In this document: positions 46,458 through 56,607 of the stretch, piece after piece
How the letters are laid out: each line of letters begins with the position of its first letter
Numbering within the stretch: position 1 is the stretch's first letter
From: Pohlia nutans
Lineage: Eukaryota > Streptophyta > Bryopsida > Bryales > Mniaceae
Direction: 5' to 3'
Length of the DNA: 64,000 nucleotides
Assembly (NCBI GenBank): GCA_022496805.1
Contig: CM040088.1
Location: forward strand, 9,889,001 to 9,953,000
Translations under genes and position numbers: made by a program
The notes under the pieces: generated by a model
The model's input: the letters and a program-made list of their open reading frames with translations, nothing else
The model's database searches: none
What the model was told of the DNA's origin: nothing

Positions 46458-47017
46458 CATCAAAATTTGCATTTTTTTACCAAAAAAAACTTTGAATACA
46501 TATAACTTTTGCATACAGTGTTTAAATATGGCATGCTCAGTTGCATTAAAATCTCTTTGCAATTGCTAACAAGAATTTAAAAAAATAAAAATTCAATTTA
46601 ATAGTGGGTGAAAGCACGGTAAACTAAACCATTAAAGTCATACTTGTGCTGAAATTACAATTTTCTTGATCAAAGGCCATAAATTACGACTAAAAATTCA
46701 TATATTTAAGTTCTAATTCGGTAGAGCCCTCCATAGTTCTATTAGGTACTTTAATCCAAATTTTTAAATTAAAATATTAAAAAAAGGTTACTAAAAGTAA
46801 AGTTTGAAAATAGACGTTTAAAACAAATTTCGGGAGCAAATCTGATGAATTTAATCATGTTCAATATGAATATAAGTTATATATTCTATAAGTTCATTGT
46901 GCATTGGAGGGCTCCAAAGAAAAAAAATCTTGGAAAAATAAATATTTAATGCAATTTCAACATGTTTTATATCTACTTTTCAATTCAATCAAAACTACTT
47001 TTCCAATTTTAACCGCT
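46458..47017. other. AT-rich DNA between two inverted family B elements
   Basis: No gene or known repeat seen. Confidence 0.3.
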
Positions 47018-47021
47018 TTAA

Positions 47022-47539
47022 CCCCTAAAAGCCCGAGGGGTATTGGACAAAACATAGATGTGTTATAATATGTGCCTTCCATATGTTTGATGAAGTTTGG
47101 TTCAATAGATAAAATGTAGAGTATCATCTCTACAAATTATCCATATGGTCAAACTTCCAAAAATAACTTTAGGTCCTTTTTAATGAATTTAAAAGCATTA
47201 ACCTTTGAAAATTTGTATAAATTATAATTTTCAATTTTAGAGTTCAAAATTTAGTATGATTGGTTAAAATTGGGCTATCTACTGTAAACTTCCAAAAAGC
47301 AAAAGAAATGATGGAGGGATCATTATTACTTTCCCCAAATAGCAAATTTCATAACACTAAGACAATGTGGAGGTGATCTACTTTGAAAATTTCTCCTGGG
47401 TGGAGTTTAACTCGAATTCCCATAATTCAATTTGGGTTGGAAAGTAGACTTGATGTAGTTTTTTTTTTTTTTTTTTGGTTCCGGGCAACCCGTTAGATTC
47501 GGCCAGCGACCAGAAAATGGTCGTTTGAGCGCTTAGGGG
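47022..47539 (-). mobile_element. TTAA family B element copy 2, reversed (518 bp)
   Basis: Left end CCCCTAAAAGCCCGAGGGG, right end with CGACCAGAAAATGGTCG and GCGCTTAGGGG. TTAA at 47018-47021 and 47540-47543. It is inverted relative to copy 1 about 560 bp away. Confidence 0.88.
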
Positions 47540-47543
47540 TTAA

Positions 47544-48345
47544 CCTTACTATTACACACATAAATACTTATTGAGCATGTTTTTTTCAATTTTTTTTGGT
47601 AAGAATTTGTTAAGCCTTGTATCTTTTATTTTATCCACGAAGAAAACTTCACAAAAATATAAAATTTAATGGATTTTTGGACCCTGCATTGTTGCTTCTT
47701 CACAAGAATCACAAGTAGTTCAGTTTACTATGCTTTCACCCTAATATGAAATATACTCAATTCTTAAATTAGTTGTACACTTATCCATGCAATTACTGTG
47801 GGCTAAGATAATTCTAATAAGCTTTCAGTATTTACTTTTAACTATGAGATGGAATTAAAAGTATCATTTAAAAAAAAATTAGGACAAAAATAAATCAGGA
47901 AAAAAGTCAATTATACTAATAAGCCCTTGATACAGTAAAAAAATTGTTAAATGCAAGAAATTACACATAAATATAAACCATGATGTAGATTTCAGTGTAA
48001 CCTACAATAATTGCATGGAAAAGTATAGTTACCTCATTAGAACTGTTTTTGACAAGATTGCAGTTCCTTGTCCCTCTGGGAGGCGCAGTTGCCTATGTGG
48101 CCCTGGCATATGGGAGCAGTCGGAGTGTAGTAAACATTCCATTTGTATCCTACTGTACAGTAGAGTAGTTCAGTATACAGATAGTAGTTAGAAATAAATA
48201 ATGTATTTTCAGCCGCCGCAGGAACAGTTCCGATAAGAAGATATCGGCCATTTCCGTCCGTCATGGGGCGCTACGATTGATCATAAGAATGTCAGAGATT
48301 ATAGCATAGAAATACCAGAAACTGTGAAAATAAGGAGATTTGATA
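47544..48345. other. Intergenic DNA left of the Harbinger element
   Basis: No gene supported. CCGATAAGAAGATATCGG near 48228-48245 repeats a motif seen upstream of the acidic-protein genes. Confidence 0.3.
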
Positions 48346-48642
48346 TTAGGCCCTCTTTACACTAGAGGCGAGAAGCCGTGGAGAAAACCGGCCAAGGGCC
48401 ATGGCTCATTTTTGAGAAGCCAAACTTTGAATTTGAAGTCCTTTGGATATAGTGTAAAGTGAGAAGGGGCTACAAAATAATGTGCTGATTTTTTTAATAT
48501 ATTTTCTAATATAGGACTGATCGTAACTTCTACTACACTACCTCTCATTTCCATCCCAAAACCGGTCTTGTCTTTTTAGTTGTTGGCGGTTTCTTTTGCT
48601 TCTTTCTTTCTCATTTTTGCCTTGTTTACTGAAATTTCAGCA

Positions 48643-50054
48643 CTATGGAGGAGAGGAGGAAGAAGCTTGTGGTGATGATGGTCTTGTATTGGTGTTTCTA
48701 CATGATTACGCAGCATGTTAACAACATGCAAGCTTTGATTTTACAAGGTGAGTGGACAAGTGTTGCAATTTTCAGCATTTGCCTTCAAAGTTTAAGGTTT
48801 AGAGATCGAACTGTTTGAAGTTTTGAGAGGCAATCTGGCTTTGTAGACCGGTATTTGTTGGGTTCATTTACGGAGAAGATGTTCAAGGAAAGGACCCGTG
48901 TCTCGCATGCTACATTCAGATTTTTATGTGATAAATTAGGTCCGTTTTTGAAAAAACAACATACTTGTTTGAGAAGACCAATTTCTGTTGAAGAGAGAGT
49001 TGTAATGTCTTTAGCTAGACTTGGTACAGGAGATGGGTTGCGTATGGTTGGAGAAGTATATGGAGTGGCGGAATGTACAATTTCAGGAATTGTGAGGGAA
49101 TTTTGTAAAATGGTGAGACCACATTTGCAAAAGATTTTTATTCAAATTCCAAATGAAAACAGACTTAGGGTTTTAGCAAAAGAGTTTGAGAGGTTGCATA
49201 ATATACCTTACATTATAGGAGCCATAGACGGTTCACACATTCTTGTGCTAGCTCCAGTTATTGGTGGAGAAGATTACTACTGCAAATCTTTTCATTCAGC
49301 TTTGTTGCAAGGAATTGTTAATACAAATTGCATTTTTTGGGATTACAAATTTGGGTGGGCAGGAAGCTTGCATGATTGGACTGTTTTTCAACAAACCAAG
49401 GTTGGAAGAGCTTGTATGGAAGGGAAATTCCTACCATACAAATTGATTGGAGATGCGGCGTATCCGGTGCGACCTTGGATGTATTGTCCATTCAAAGGCA
49501 CTTATGATGGACTGGAATCTTACAAGGCACATTGAAATTTTATTCAATCTTCAACTCGAATGTGTATGGAGCGTGCATTCGGGATTTTGAAGGGCAGATG
49601 GAGAATATTTCAAAAGAGAGCAGATGTTCTTTTACGATCAATGGCAGATATTGTGTCAACTTGTATTGTCTTGCATAATTTATACATCATCACGAAGGAC
49701 AAGTTTGATGCAATATGGATTGAAGAAGCCGAGGTTGAATTGCATAAACTGGTTGAAGAGGGCACGGTGAAGGCAGGGCAAGTCTTATGAGGGCAATGAG
49801 TTTCTATTGAAGAGGTAAAATCACGGATTTTGAAATTTGGTATGAAAAGAACATTTCAAAATTTTGAACAAGAAGTAGATGTTGAAGAGGAAGCTTTTTT
49901 TATAAAACAAGATGAGAAAGATTTTGATTTATTGAGAGAAGCTACTATGGCTCATGAATCCATTGCAAAAACTTTGTGGGAATACAACTTGTCAGAGGAG
50001 TCGGCTATTCAATTTTCAGAATCAAATAGTGATTATGAAGATATGGAAGAATAG
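48643..50054 (+). pseudogene. PIF/Harbinger DDE transposase, three in-frame TGA
   Basis: A short first exon probably starts at the ATG at 48643 and ends before GTGAGT near 48746; the join to the main exon is not resolved. From about 48822 to 50054 one frame carries the DDE_Tnp_4 catalytic domain. It has D in IGAIDGSHI, D in AGSLHDWTVF and E in MERAFGILKGRW, preceded by a helix-turn-helix-like segment (SLARLGTGDGLRMVGEVYGV). The frame is broken by TGA at 49533-49535 (within KAH-NFIQSS, where Trp is expected), 49788-49790 and 49797-49799. There is no frameshift. The element is therefore probably inactive unless supplied in trans. Confidence 0.88.
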
Positions 50055-51580
50055 CTACAATTTTTCTAGAATAGCTGCCATATGCCTATCCATGTTTTTC
50101 GATAAAGCCGTGCTTTCTTGGAAGGTTGTGAGAAAGCTAGTAGAATTTGAGACAACCTTCTCCAAGATCACTTCCAAATTGTCTTGAAATTTCTTCTTTT
50201 TCTTCTCTTGCTTTGGAGTAACCTCACGGTCTTGCAAATCTGATGGTGCTTTGTCTTCATTGTTTTCATCTTCACCTTCCGTGACACATGCTGGAATTTG
50301 GTTTTTTACACATGCACGAGTAGAATTCCAAACATCAAGTTGGTCAAACCGTTTGCATTCTTGGTGCCTATCCGAACCTGAAATCTCATTGGCTCTCTTA
50401 TCATTCTTGTATTCCGCATAAATCACCTTGTACTCCTTCTTGCATGATTCCCATGAGCAGTCAAAGCCTCGAATTGCTACCACCATTCTTGCTTGCAATT
50501 TCAACCATGTATTAATCCATGAATTTTTACAGCAGTACACATTAGTACATTCATATACAAAAATATGATAGTGAAAAGATCCTCAAAATGTCAAAAAAAC
50601 AACCGGGAGGGCCTCATTTGGGGACCTTAAGATTGAGGACAGCATAGTAAAAGGGTAGAAAAGTCAAATTGTCACACGAGGGGGGAGAGAAGGTTTGTAA
50701 CACACTTCCCAAGGTATTCCCCTCCTTGGGAAGAGGTCCACGGTTCAAACCCCTATGGTCGCGGCCTTTAACAAGGCCCAATGGGGGGGCACCTGGCACT
50801 GCCTAAGGCGAAGGCCTTTAAAAGGCCAAATTGGCCAAATTTGAAATTTGATTTTTATTTTTATTTTTTTTATTTTTAAAATTCCAAAAAAATTCGGTAT
50901 GCAAAAAATCTTACAGTTATAGTTTTGTAAAATGTTCAACTTCTTTGTGAAAAAAATTTATGTGTACATATGGGTATGAAATAACACTAAAAATTATAGA
51001 AGGAAAAAAAAACACACATACACAAACCTTGTTTTTTGGCACATCTTGAAAATTCTTCTTCCATCTCTTCCCGAATCGATATCAAGGTTTCGGCTTCGTA
51101 ATTTCGCCACTTCCGAGTGGAACCTTCTTCTTCCGAATCTGAACCAGCCAAATTCACCACTTCCTTTGTTGCCTTCTTTGTTGTCTTCTCTGATTTCTTC
51201 TTCTTTGGTGGAGCACTTATTTTTCCTCCTTTTGATGGCCGTCCTCTCTTCTTTGGTGTAGGTACATCCTCTCTATTTAGTGCCTTTGCTGCAGCCCGGA
51301 TTGCCTCCTCCTCCTTCACATTCATTAAAGAATTCCTTGCATTTGAACTTGGTGTCACTTCCTCACTTGATGGTTGCAAATCTGAACTACTACAACGAGG
51401 CATTCCAAGAGGCATAAAATATCTAGCAGTACCAGCACCAAAACGTTCAAAATTTAAAACATGCATTTGAGGAGAAATGGGCTGAAATTGGGATTGAGAA
51501 TAGCTCATCCAAGGCGAATTTTGACTCCATGCTTGTCCTTGAGATTGAGAGAACTCTCCATCTTGAGAGTAGCCTTCCAT
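50055..51580 (-). CDS. PIF/Harbinger second protein: trihelix/MYB-like with AT-hook
   Basis: In this superfamily the second protein helps the transposase bind the ends and enter the nucleus. Exon 1 runs from the ATG at 51580 to 51028 (donor GTTTGT). Its N-terminus is Gln/Ser-rich (SQSQGQAWSQNSP), followed by an AT-hook-like KKRGRPSKGGK and Lys-rich runs. The start of a trihelix domain follows (RKWRNYEAETLISIREEMEE). The second exon (from about 50520 to 50055) continues it with WLKLQARMVVAIRGFDCSWE and CKKEYKVIY, and ends in a coiled-coil-like tail. The acceptor of exon 2 is not clear. No stop codons interrupt either exon, in contrast to the transposase. Confidence 0.75.
50640..50830 (+). mobile_element. 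Possible tRNA-related SINE in the trihelix intron
   Basis: A B-box-like GGTTCAAACCCC lies at 50742-50753 inside the intron, preceded by CCAAGGTATTCCCCTCCTTGG, which can pair with itself. An A box is not evident, so this is weak. Confidence 0.25.
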
Positions 51581-52247
51581 TGCAATGAACACAAGGCAAA
51601 AAAAATTGGGCAAAAAAACCTCAAAAAACAAGCAAAACTGTACCACTTCCTAGTCACACATGAGGAAGAAGAAAAAGATGATTTTGAATGATCAAGGAGC
51701 TGTCTTTAAGGAGGACAATCAGGAATGAATAGTAATAGCTGTTGGGTAGAAAACGGGTAAAAAAACTGGCCGTTAGTAAAAGTGGCCGTTCTAAAATATT
51801 CTTAAAAAAATAAAAATGATTGGCTGTGAGAATTTTGGCCAAACGGCCTTCCGGATTTTGCGTCAGGCCCACCTCTCGAGGTGGGCTTGACGAAAAATCC
51901 GGGGGTCTTAAAAAATGTGTCTTTTTGCTGCCACGAAGGACAAAAGTGCTATCCATGTCATTTTCTCCTCTTATTGTCCCTTGGGCTGAAAAATTCGGGT
52001 GTAAAGTGACATTCTTTGGTCTTCTCGGTTTCTACGCATCCCATTGGTTGAAATTTCTCTCCTCACGACCTCTCGCCTCTAGTGTAAAGAGGCCCTTAGA
52101 AATAAGATTGTATCTTAGGAGTCAATTTTTTACAAAGAAGAGAAGAAATCATAAAAACGCACAGTGATTTCATATAGATATTTTTCTGCAATTTTTTTAA
52201 GTGGGAAGTATTTCAAACCCCTTAGTGGTTATATAGGCTCATCTTAA

Positions 52248-52822
52248 CCCCTAAACGTACCAGGGTGTCCTTGGAATTGACAATTTGAGAAAAAGCATCA
52301 TAAACTACTATTTAGAAGAATATTTTGGAATTGATATACAAATGAAAGTTGTAGATTTTGAATTTTAGATTCCATCCGTACGGTTTGATTCACTAATACT
52401 ATCACCAATATTTAATTATAAATTTTGAAAGTTAAAATTAAAACTTCCTTCTAAATTCGATTACAAACAAAATACTAATATTTTTGAGTAAAATTTGTTA
52501 GAATGAATTTGAAATGAGATACTCTTAAACGTGGTGATTTTTTGAAATTTTTGTGTTTCTTAAATCTGTGACCTCATTTTTGCAAGGCCACTTTTGAACT
52601 ATAGTCAATGCAATTTTGGCTTGATCAACGACTTGACATACTTCTACATTTGTAATTTTAGAAAATATGTAATCAAGTATGACTAAATCCAACCGTTAAA
52701 GAGGACAACTTGGTGAAGAATCTCCAAAAAATTGGATGACTTTCATCCAAGCATTGATGAGAACGTGAGAAGGGTTTGAATCTGTTAGTCGTCCACTTTC
52801 TGGACGCTCTGACGTTTAGGGG
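52248..52822 (+). mobile_element. TTAA family C element copy 2 (575 bp)
   Basis: Left end CCCCTAAACGTACCAGGG, right end GACGCTCTGACGTTTAGGGG, with TTAA at 52244-52247 and 52823-52826. The interior follows the copy at 38546-39124 throughout. The right TTAA is shared with the next element. Confidence 0.9.
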
Positions 52823-52826
52823 TTAA

Positions 52827-53367
52827 CCACTAAATGACAAAGGGAGTAAGGGCAAAACCTATATATGTTATAAAATGTTACTTCTGCAATTTTGATGAAG
52901 TTTGGTCCAAAAGAGAAATAAAAAGCATGATGTTTGATAAATATCTGTACGATCAAAGTTCCAAAAATAGTTTTAGATACTCATTTAATAAATTTAAGAG
53001 CATTTACCATTTAAAATTCACCAAAATTACAAATTTTATTTTTAGAATTTGAAATTTGGTATGATTGGTTAAAACTAGACATTTTATTCTAAAATTTAAA
53101 AAGGCAAAATTTTCAAATGAGAGAACATCATTAGTTTCCCAAAATAGTATGTTTTATAACACTAGGACAATATTGAGGTCTTTGTCTTTGAAAAATTCCT
53201 TAGTGAACCTCAATGTTGCAAATGAAATGTATCAAAAAGCACTAGAACATGATCTCGACCCCCAATTTAACCAAAAAATCAAAACATATAAAATGTCATT
53301 CTGTGCCTATGGGCAATCACTGCTGTTTGGGCTACGACCAGAAAATGGTCGATCGGTCACTTCGGGG
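52827..53367 (+). mobile_element. TTAA family A element copy 3 (541 bp), abutting family C
   Basis: Starts CCACTAAATGACAAAGGG and ends CGATCGGTCACTTCGGGG before TTAA at 53368-53371. Its left TTAA (52823-52826) is the right flank of the preceding element. It has the GACCAGAAAATGGTC palindrome near the right end. Confidence 0.88.
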
Positions 53368-53371
53368 TTAA

Positions 53372-54952
53372 ACCAATACTAGGACTAATCCAAAGTCAAT
53401 ATATGGGCTGATCCATCATTCTACCCAAAATAAAGAAAATACAAGAAGCTGATTGGTCAATACTAATATCCTAAAAAACGGTTTATGGTCACAGTTTTAA
53501 CTGTTTCAATGTCAATTTACTGCACAACTTTTGGGCCTTCACGGTTTATGGTATTCCCACGTTAAATTATGATCTATTAATTATATGTGTTTTTTTTTTA
53601 AACAACATGACGCTTTATTCCGTTGAGAGGGAGAAACATCACAGTGAACCAAGGCTAATACACCTGGGTGAAAGATTTTTTTGAGATTTACTAACATACT
53701 TATACAAAAAGGCCGATAGTGGGTTGGCGAAGAGACCAAATCAACTGAGAATTTTGCCTTTGGGCAAAGAAGTTGGATTGGAGCCATTGATAACTGATGA
53801 AACCTCGAGTAGGACCAATTAGCCTTTGCGGGGTGCAACTCTACCACTTAGGGCGGGCTTCCATGTATGATCGGTTCCGGTGGAATCATGAAAACGACAA
53901 GGATTGAGGTCCCAAATTTCACCGGAAGAGGGTGAGCGGAGAAGCATGACATTGAGTTCCAATGCTCATCGGTGGCACCTTTCATTGGCTCCTTTCTTTG
54001 TTGCATCTAAGTTTAGGTGCATGGCTCAGAGGAAAGGTATATTTGAGTGTACAGATTGGTGGGGGGCCTCTCTACCGGTGCATATGGAAGTGCTTTGTAG
54101 ATTTCAGTGGTGGTGAAGTCACTGTTTACTGCCGGACCGACCCAAGCATGGAAGGAGGCCCTTACTACATTTTGAGCCAGGCAACACGAATGTGGTCCGT
54201 GAGGTGCTCCCACAAGACAACCTCAAGTCTACCTAGGCTCCACTCTTCCCGAGCAAAGCAAATCGCGTTGCGGTCCAGCCAACTCACCCATATGACAGAA
54301 CGACGAAAATGCAACCACATTGTTGAGCCCCCTTTCAGTCTCCGGGAAAATTTTGAACCGAGAAGGCACTGCTGCCATTATTAATTATCTGTGACTACAG
54401 CTACGTTCCCATCCGGCGTTTGCAAAGACCACCTGTTAATTTCTAATATTGGAGATGCGAATAATACCAAGCAGTTTCACACTTGGGGTTTTTCAAAGTG
54501 GTTTCCATATTAGAGTTAACCGAAAAGATCGTCTAAAAGTGGAAAGAAATCTTAAACTCAGCTTAAACTAGTTTTGAGTTCAAAAAGACTGCAAAACTAA
54601 TTTATGGTGAGTTGGAAGATAATCTAAAGCAAGGCCCTGCACCTTCATGGGTGTGACACTTAGTATATTCTCCCAGATGTTCAGATTGCTTAAATGGATG
54701 GTAATAGGTCCTTCTACCTTAGTGAAAAATACTAAACCCATGATTGAAGAATTCAATCATTGGACTTTAAAAATACTATGCATTGAGCACAAGTGTTCAA
54801 GATACAATATTTTGAATACAAAAGTTGTAAGTTGTGAAGTAACACATTACATAGTTAAATTTTAAACAAAATTATCGACAAAACTCAAGGTGTATATATA
54901 TATATATATATATATATACATACTTGGTTTTTATCATTTCTAAAAAAATTCT
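53372..54952. other. Intergenic DNA with a GC-richer part
   Basis: No gene supported. Frames of 70-140 codons on both strands between 53580 and 54384 overlap one another and lack recognisable domains; a decayed retroelement or gene fragment is possible. A (TA)n run lies at 54892-54917. Confidence 0.3.
54892..54917. repeat. (TA)n microsatellite
   Basis: About 12 TA units. Confidence 0.95.
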
Positions 54953-55022
54953 AATTTTTAACAATTTATGATTAGAGTGATATAAGAATATATAGAACTC
55001 TAATCATAAATTGTTAAAAATT
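54953..55022. repeat. Perfect 26-bp inverted repeat (hairpin)
   Basis: The arm beginning AATTTTTAACAATTTATGAT (54953-54978) is exactly complementary to 54997-55022, with an 18-base AT-rich loop. It is either a very small MITE or the base of a hairpin RNA. Confidence 0.85.
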
Positions 55023-55764
55023 GGCATAAATATGCAAAAATATACACAATTTTTTTAAATATAAAGGATATTGGTTTATTAAGTGTTTCAGGATTTTTAT
55101 GAAGGTATGCGTATAGGACCACATGAGGGAAAGGGTGTGATTCCCAAAGAGCTTAAGAACCTTATATTAGTGGTTTAGTGCCTCATTTCATAACACAAAT
55201 CAACCACAATCAAATTTCACCCGCATAGTAGTTTAGAATTTTAGAGTCCAAATTTGACCCTAGATCTTTCAAGCATCAATGATGCTTAATACCTAAATGA
55301 TCCAATATAAATTTCACTTCTTTTTATCTTAGGTATAGTTTGAGTAAGAACAATTGCCACAAAGTTGCAATTGCTCAAATCAACATAATGTTTTGGTGTG
55401 GCAAAAATAACGCAATACTAAAATGAAGTGAAATTTGTGAATTTTTACAAATTTGATTTGCAATTACTTTACCGACATGTCACGCATACGTGGATCTTGT
55501 ACATTTTCTCAAGCAACATTGCAAGCAAATTGTTGTAAATTGGAGTGTGACCAACTTTCCAAAAAAACGATGTTTTTACTAGACATACCAATAAACGTAC
55601 CACATTCAACTATTCCTCAAACAAATAGAAAGAGTGACTTATATTCCTTGCCACACATAGGCCATTCACCTAAAATTCTTCTCTCATACTAGAATTGACC
55701 CTTTGACTGAACCTCCTATTCTACATCAAAGCAAAAAGCAACAGGCTCAATAGATGGCAGTCTA
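55023..55764. other. AT-rich intergenic DNA
   Basis: No gene supported; the 79-codon frame at 55453-55692 has no recognisable domain. Confidence 0.3.
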
Positions 55765-56073
55765 AGAGCATGGTCACTCATGCCCTCCCAAAGTCTCTCA
55801 CACTCGAGAACTAAATGAAAAGTGCCAAGGGCCCTTCATAAATACCTCTTGATTTTCAATCTTAGCCGTGTTAAGAAATGGCCCTCTAAATCATTGTTTA
55901 ATTGACTATATCCCCATATTCTACTTGTGATTGGTCCATTTACTATTTGATGTGCACTTTTGATGTGTTAGGGGCGTGCAAGGGTAGGGGAGTGTAAGTG
56001 CAAGGGCTCTTCAAATGTAGATGAATAATTTCAGTGAGTCAGCTCTAGCATGCATGGGTGTGAATGCTCTAAG
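55765..56073. mobile_element. MITE-like dispersed repeat, copy 2
   Basis: Counterpart of 27553-27862. Ends AGAGCATGGTCACTCATGC and GCATGGGTGTGAATGCTCT form a terminal inverted repeat of about 19 positions with several mismatches. Confidence 0.65.
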
Positions 56074-56117
56074 GTGTACAATTGTACATCATGAATATAC
56101 TCATGCAACCAATGATT

Positions 56118-56530
56118 TAGGCAATCTATTATATCATGTAGGGTGGTCAATGCACACTCCCTTCGACGATTCCGTTGTTGGAATGGTCGTATTGTATCAA
56201 ATTCACTCCGATACAAAATAACCTAGTCTGTTATATAACGCAAGGTGGTGCATGCACTCACACTCTCCACAATGGTTCTATCGCCAAAACAATTGTGCTA
56301 GAGTGACACCTACCTATCTTTTTATATAACACAAAGTGTTGCACGCATACTCCCCACGACAGTTCTACTATGGGAACAGTCTTGTTGTGCCGAGTGGCAA
56401 ACGTTGGCATGGATCAACCTAATCTATTATATTATGCACAATGGTGTATGTATATACACACGCTTTCCACAATGGTTCTGCTACCGGAACAGTTATGACG
56501 GATGCCAGCACAAGCAACCTAATACTCAAC
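56118..56530. repeat. Degenerate minisatellite, about 100-115 bp unit, four copies
   Basis: Each unit contains CTA(A/G)TCT(A/G)TTATAT-like, GTGG(T)..GCA.(G)CACTC, and TTC(T/C)(A/G)(C/T)(T/A)...GGAACAGT-like blocks in order. The copies start near 56120, 56223, 56311 and 56420. Confidence 0.65.
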
Positions 56531-56607
56531 TTTCACACCACATGAATACAAGCATGCTACCAATGGGTTGTTCTGTACTTTTAGCTTGGCCAAGCAATTG
56601 GCAGAAT

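Larger units (their letters stand above)
48349..52095 (+). mobile_element. Full-length PIF/Harbinger transposon (3747 bp), TSD TTA
   Basis: The left end GGCCCTCTTTACACTAGAGG and right end CCTCTAGTGTAAAGAGGCCC are near-perfect inverted repeats. TTA lies outside both (48346-48348 and 52096-52098), the target duplication of this superfamily. It carries the two divergent genes typical of PIF/Harbinger: a DDE transposase on plus and a trihelix/MYB-like protein on minus, with their 3' ends meeting near 50054. Confidence 0.95.

Noticed and set aside
56118..56530. A CRISPR-like array
   Set aside because: Units are degenerate and over 100 bp with no fixed repeat-spacer pattern, and the DNA is eukaryotic.
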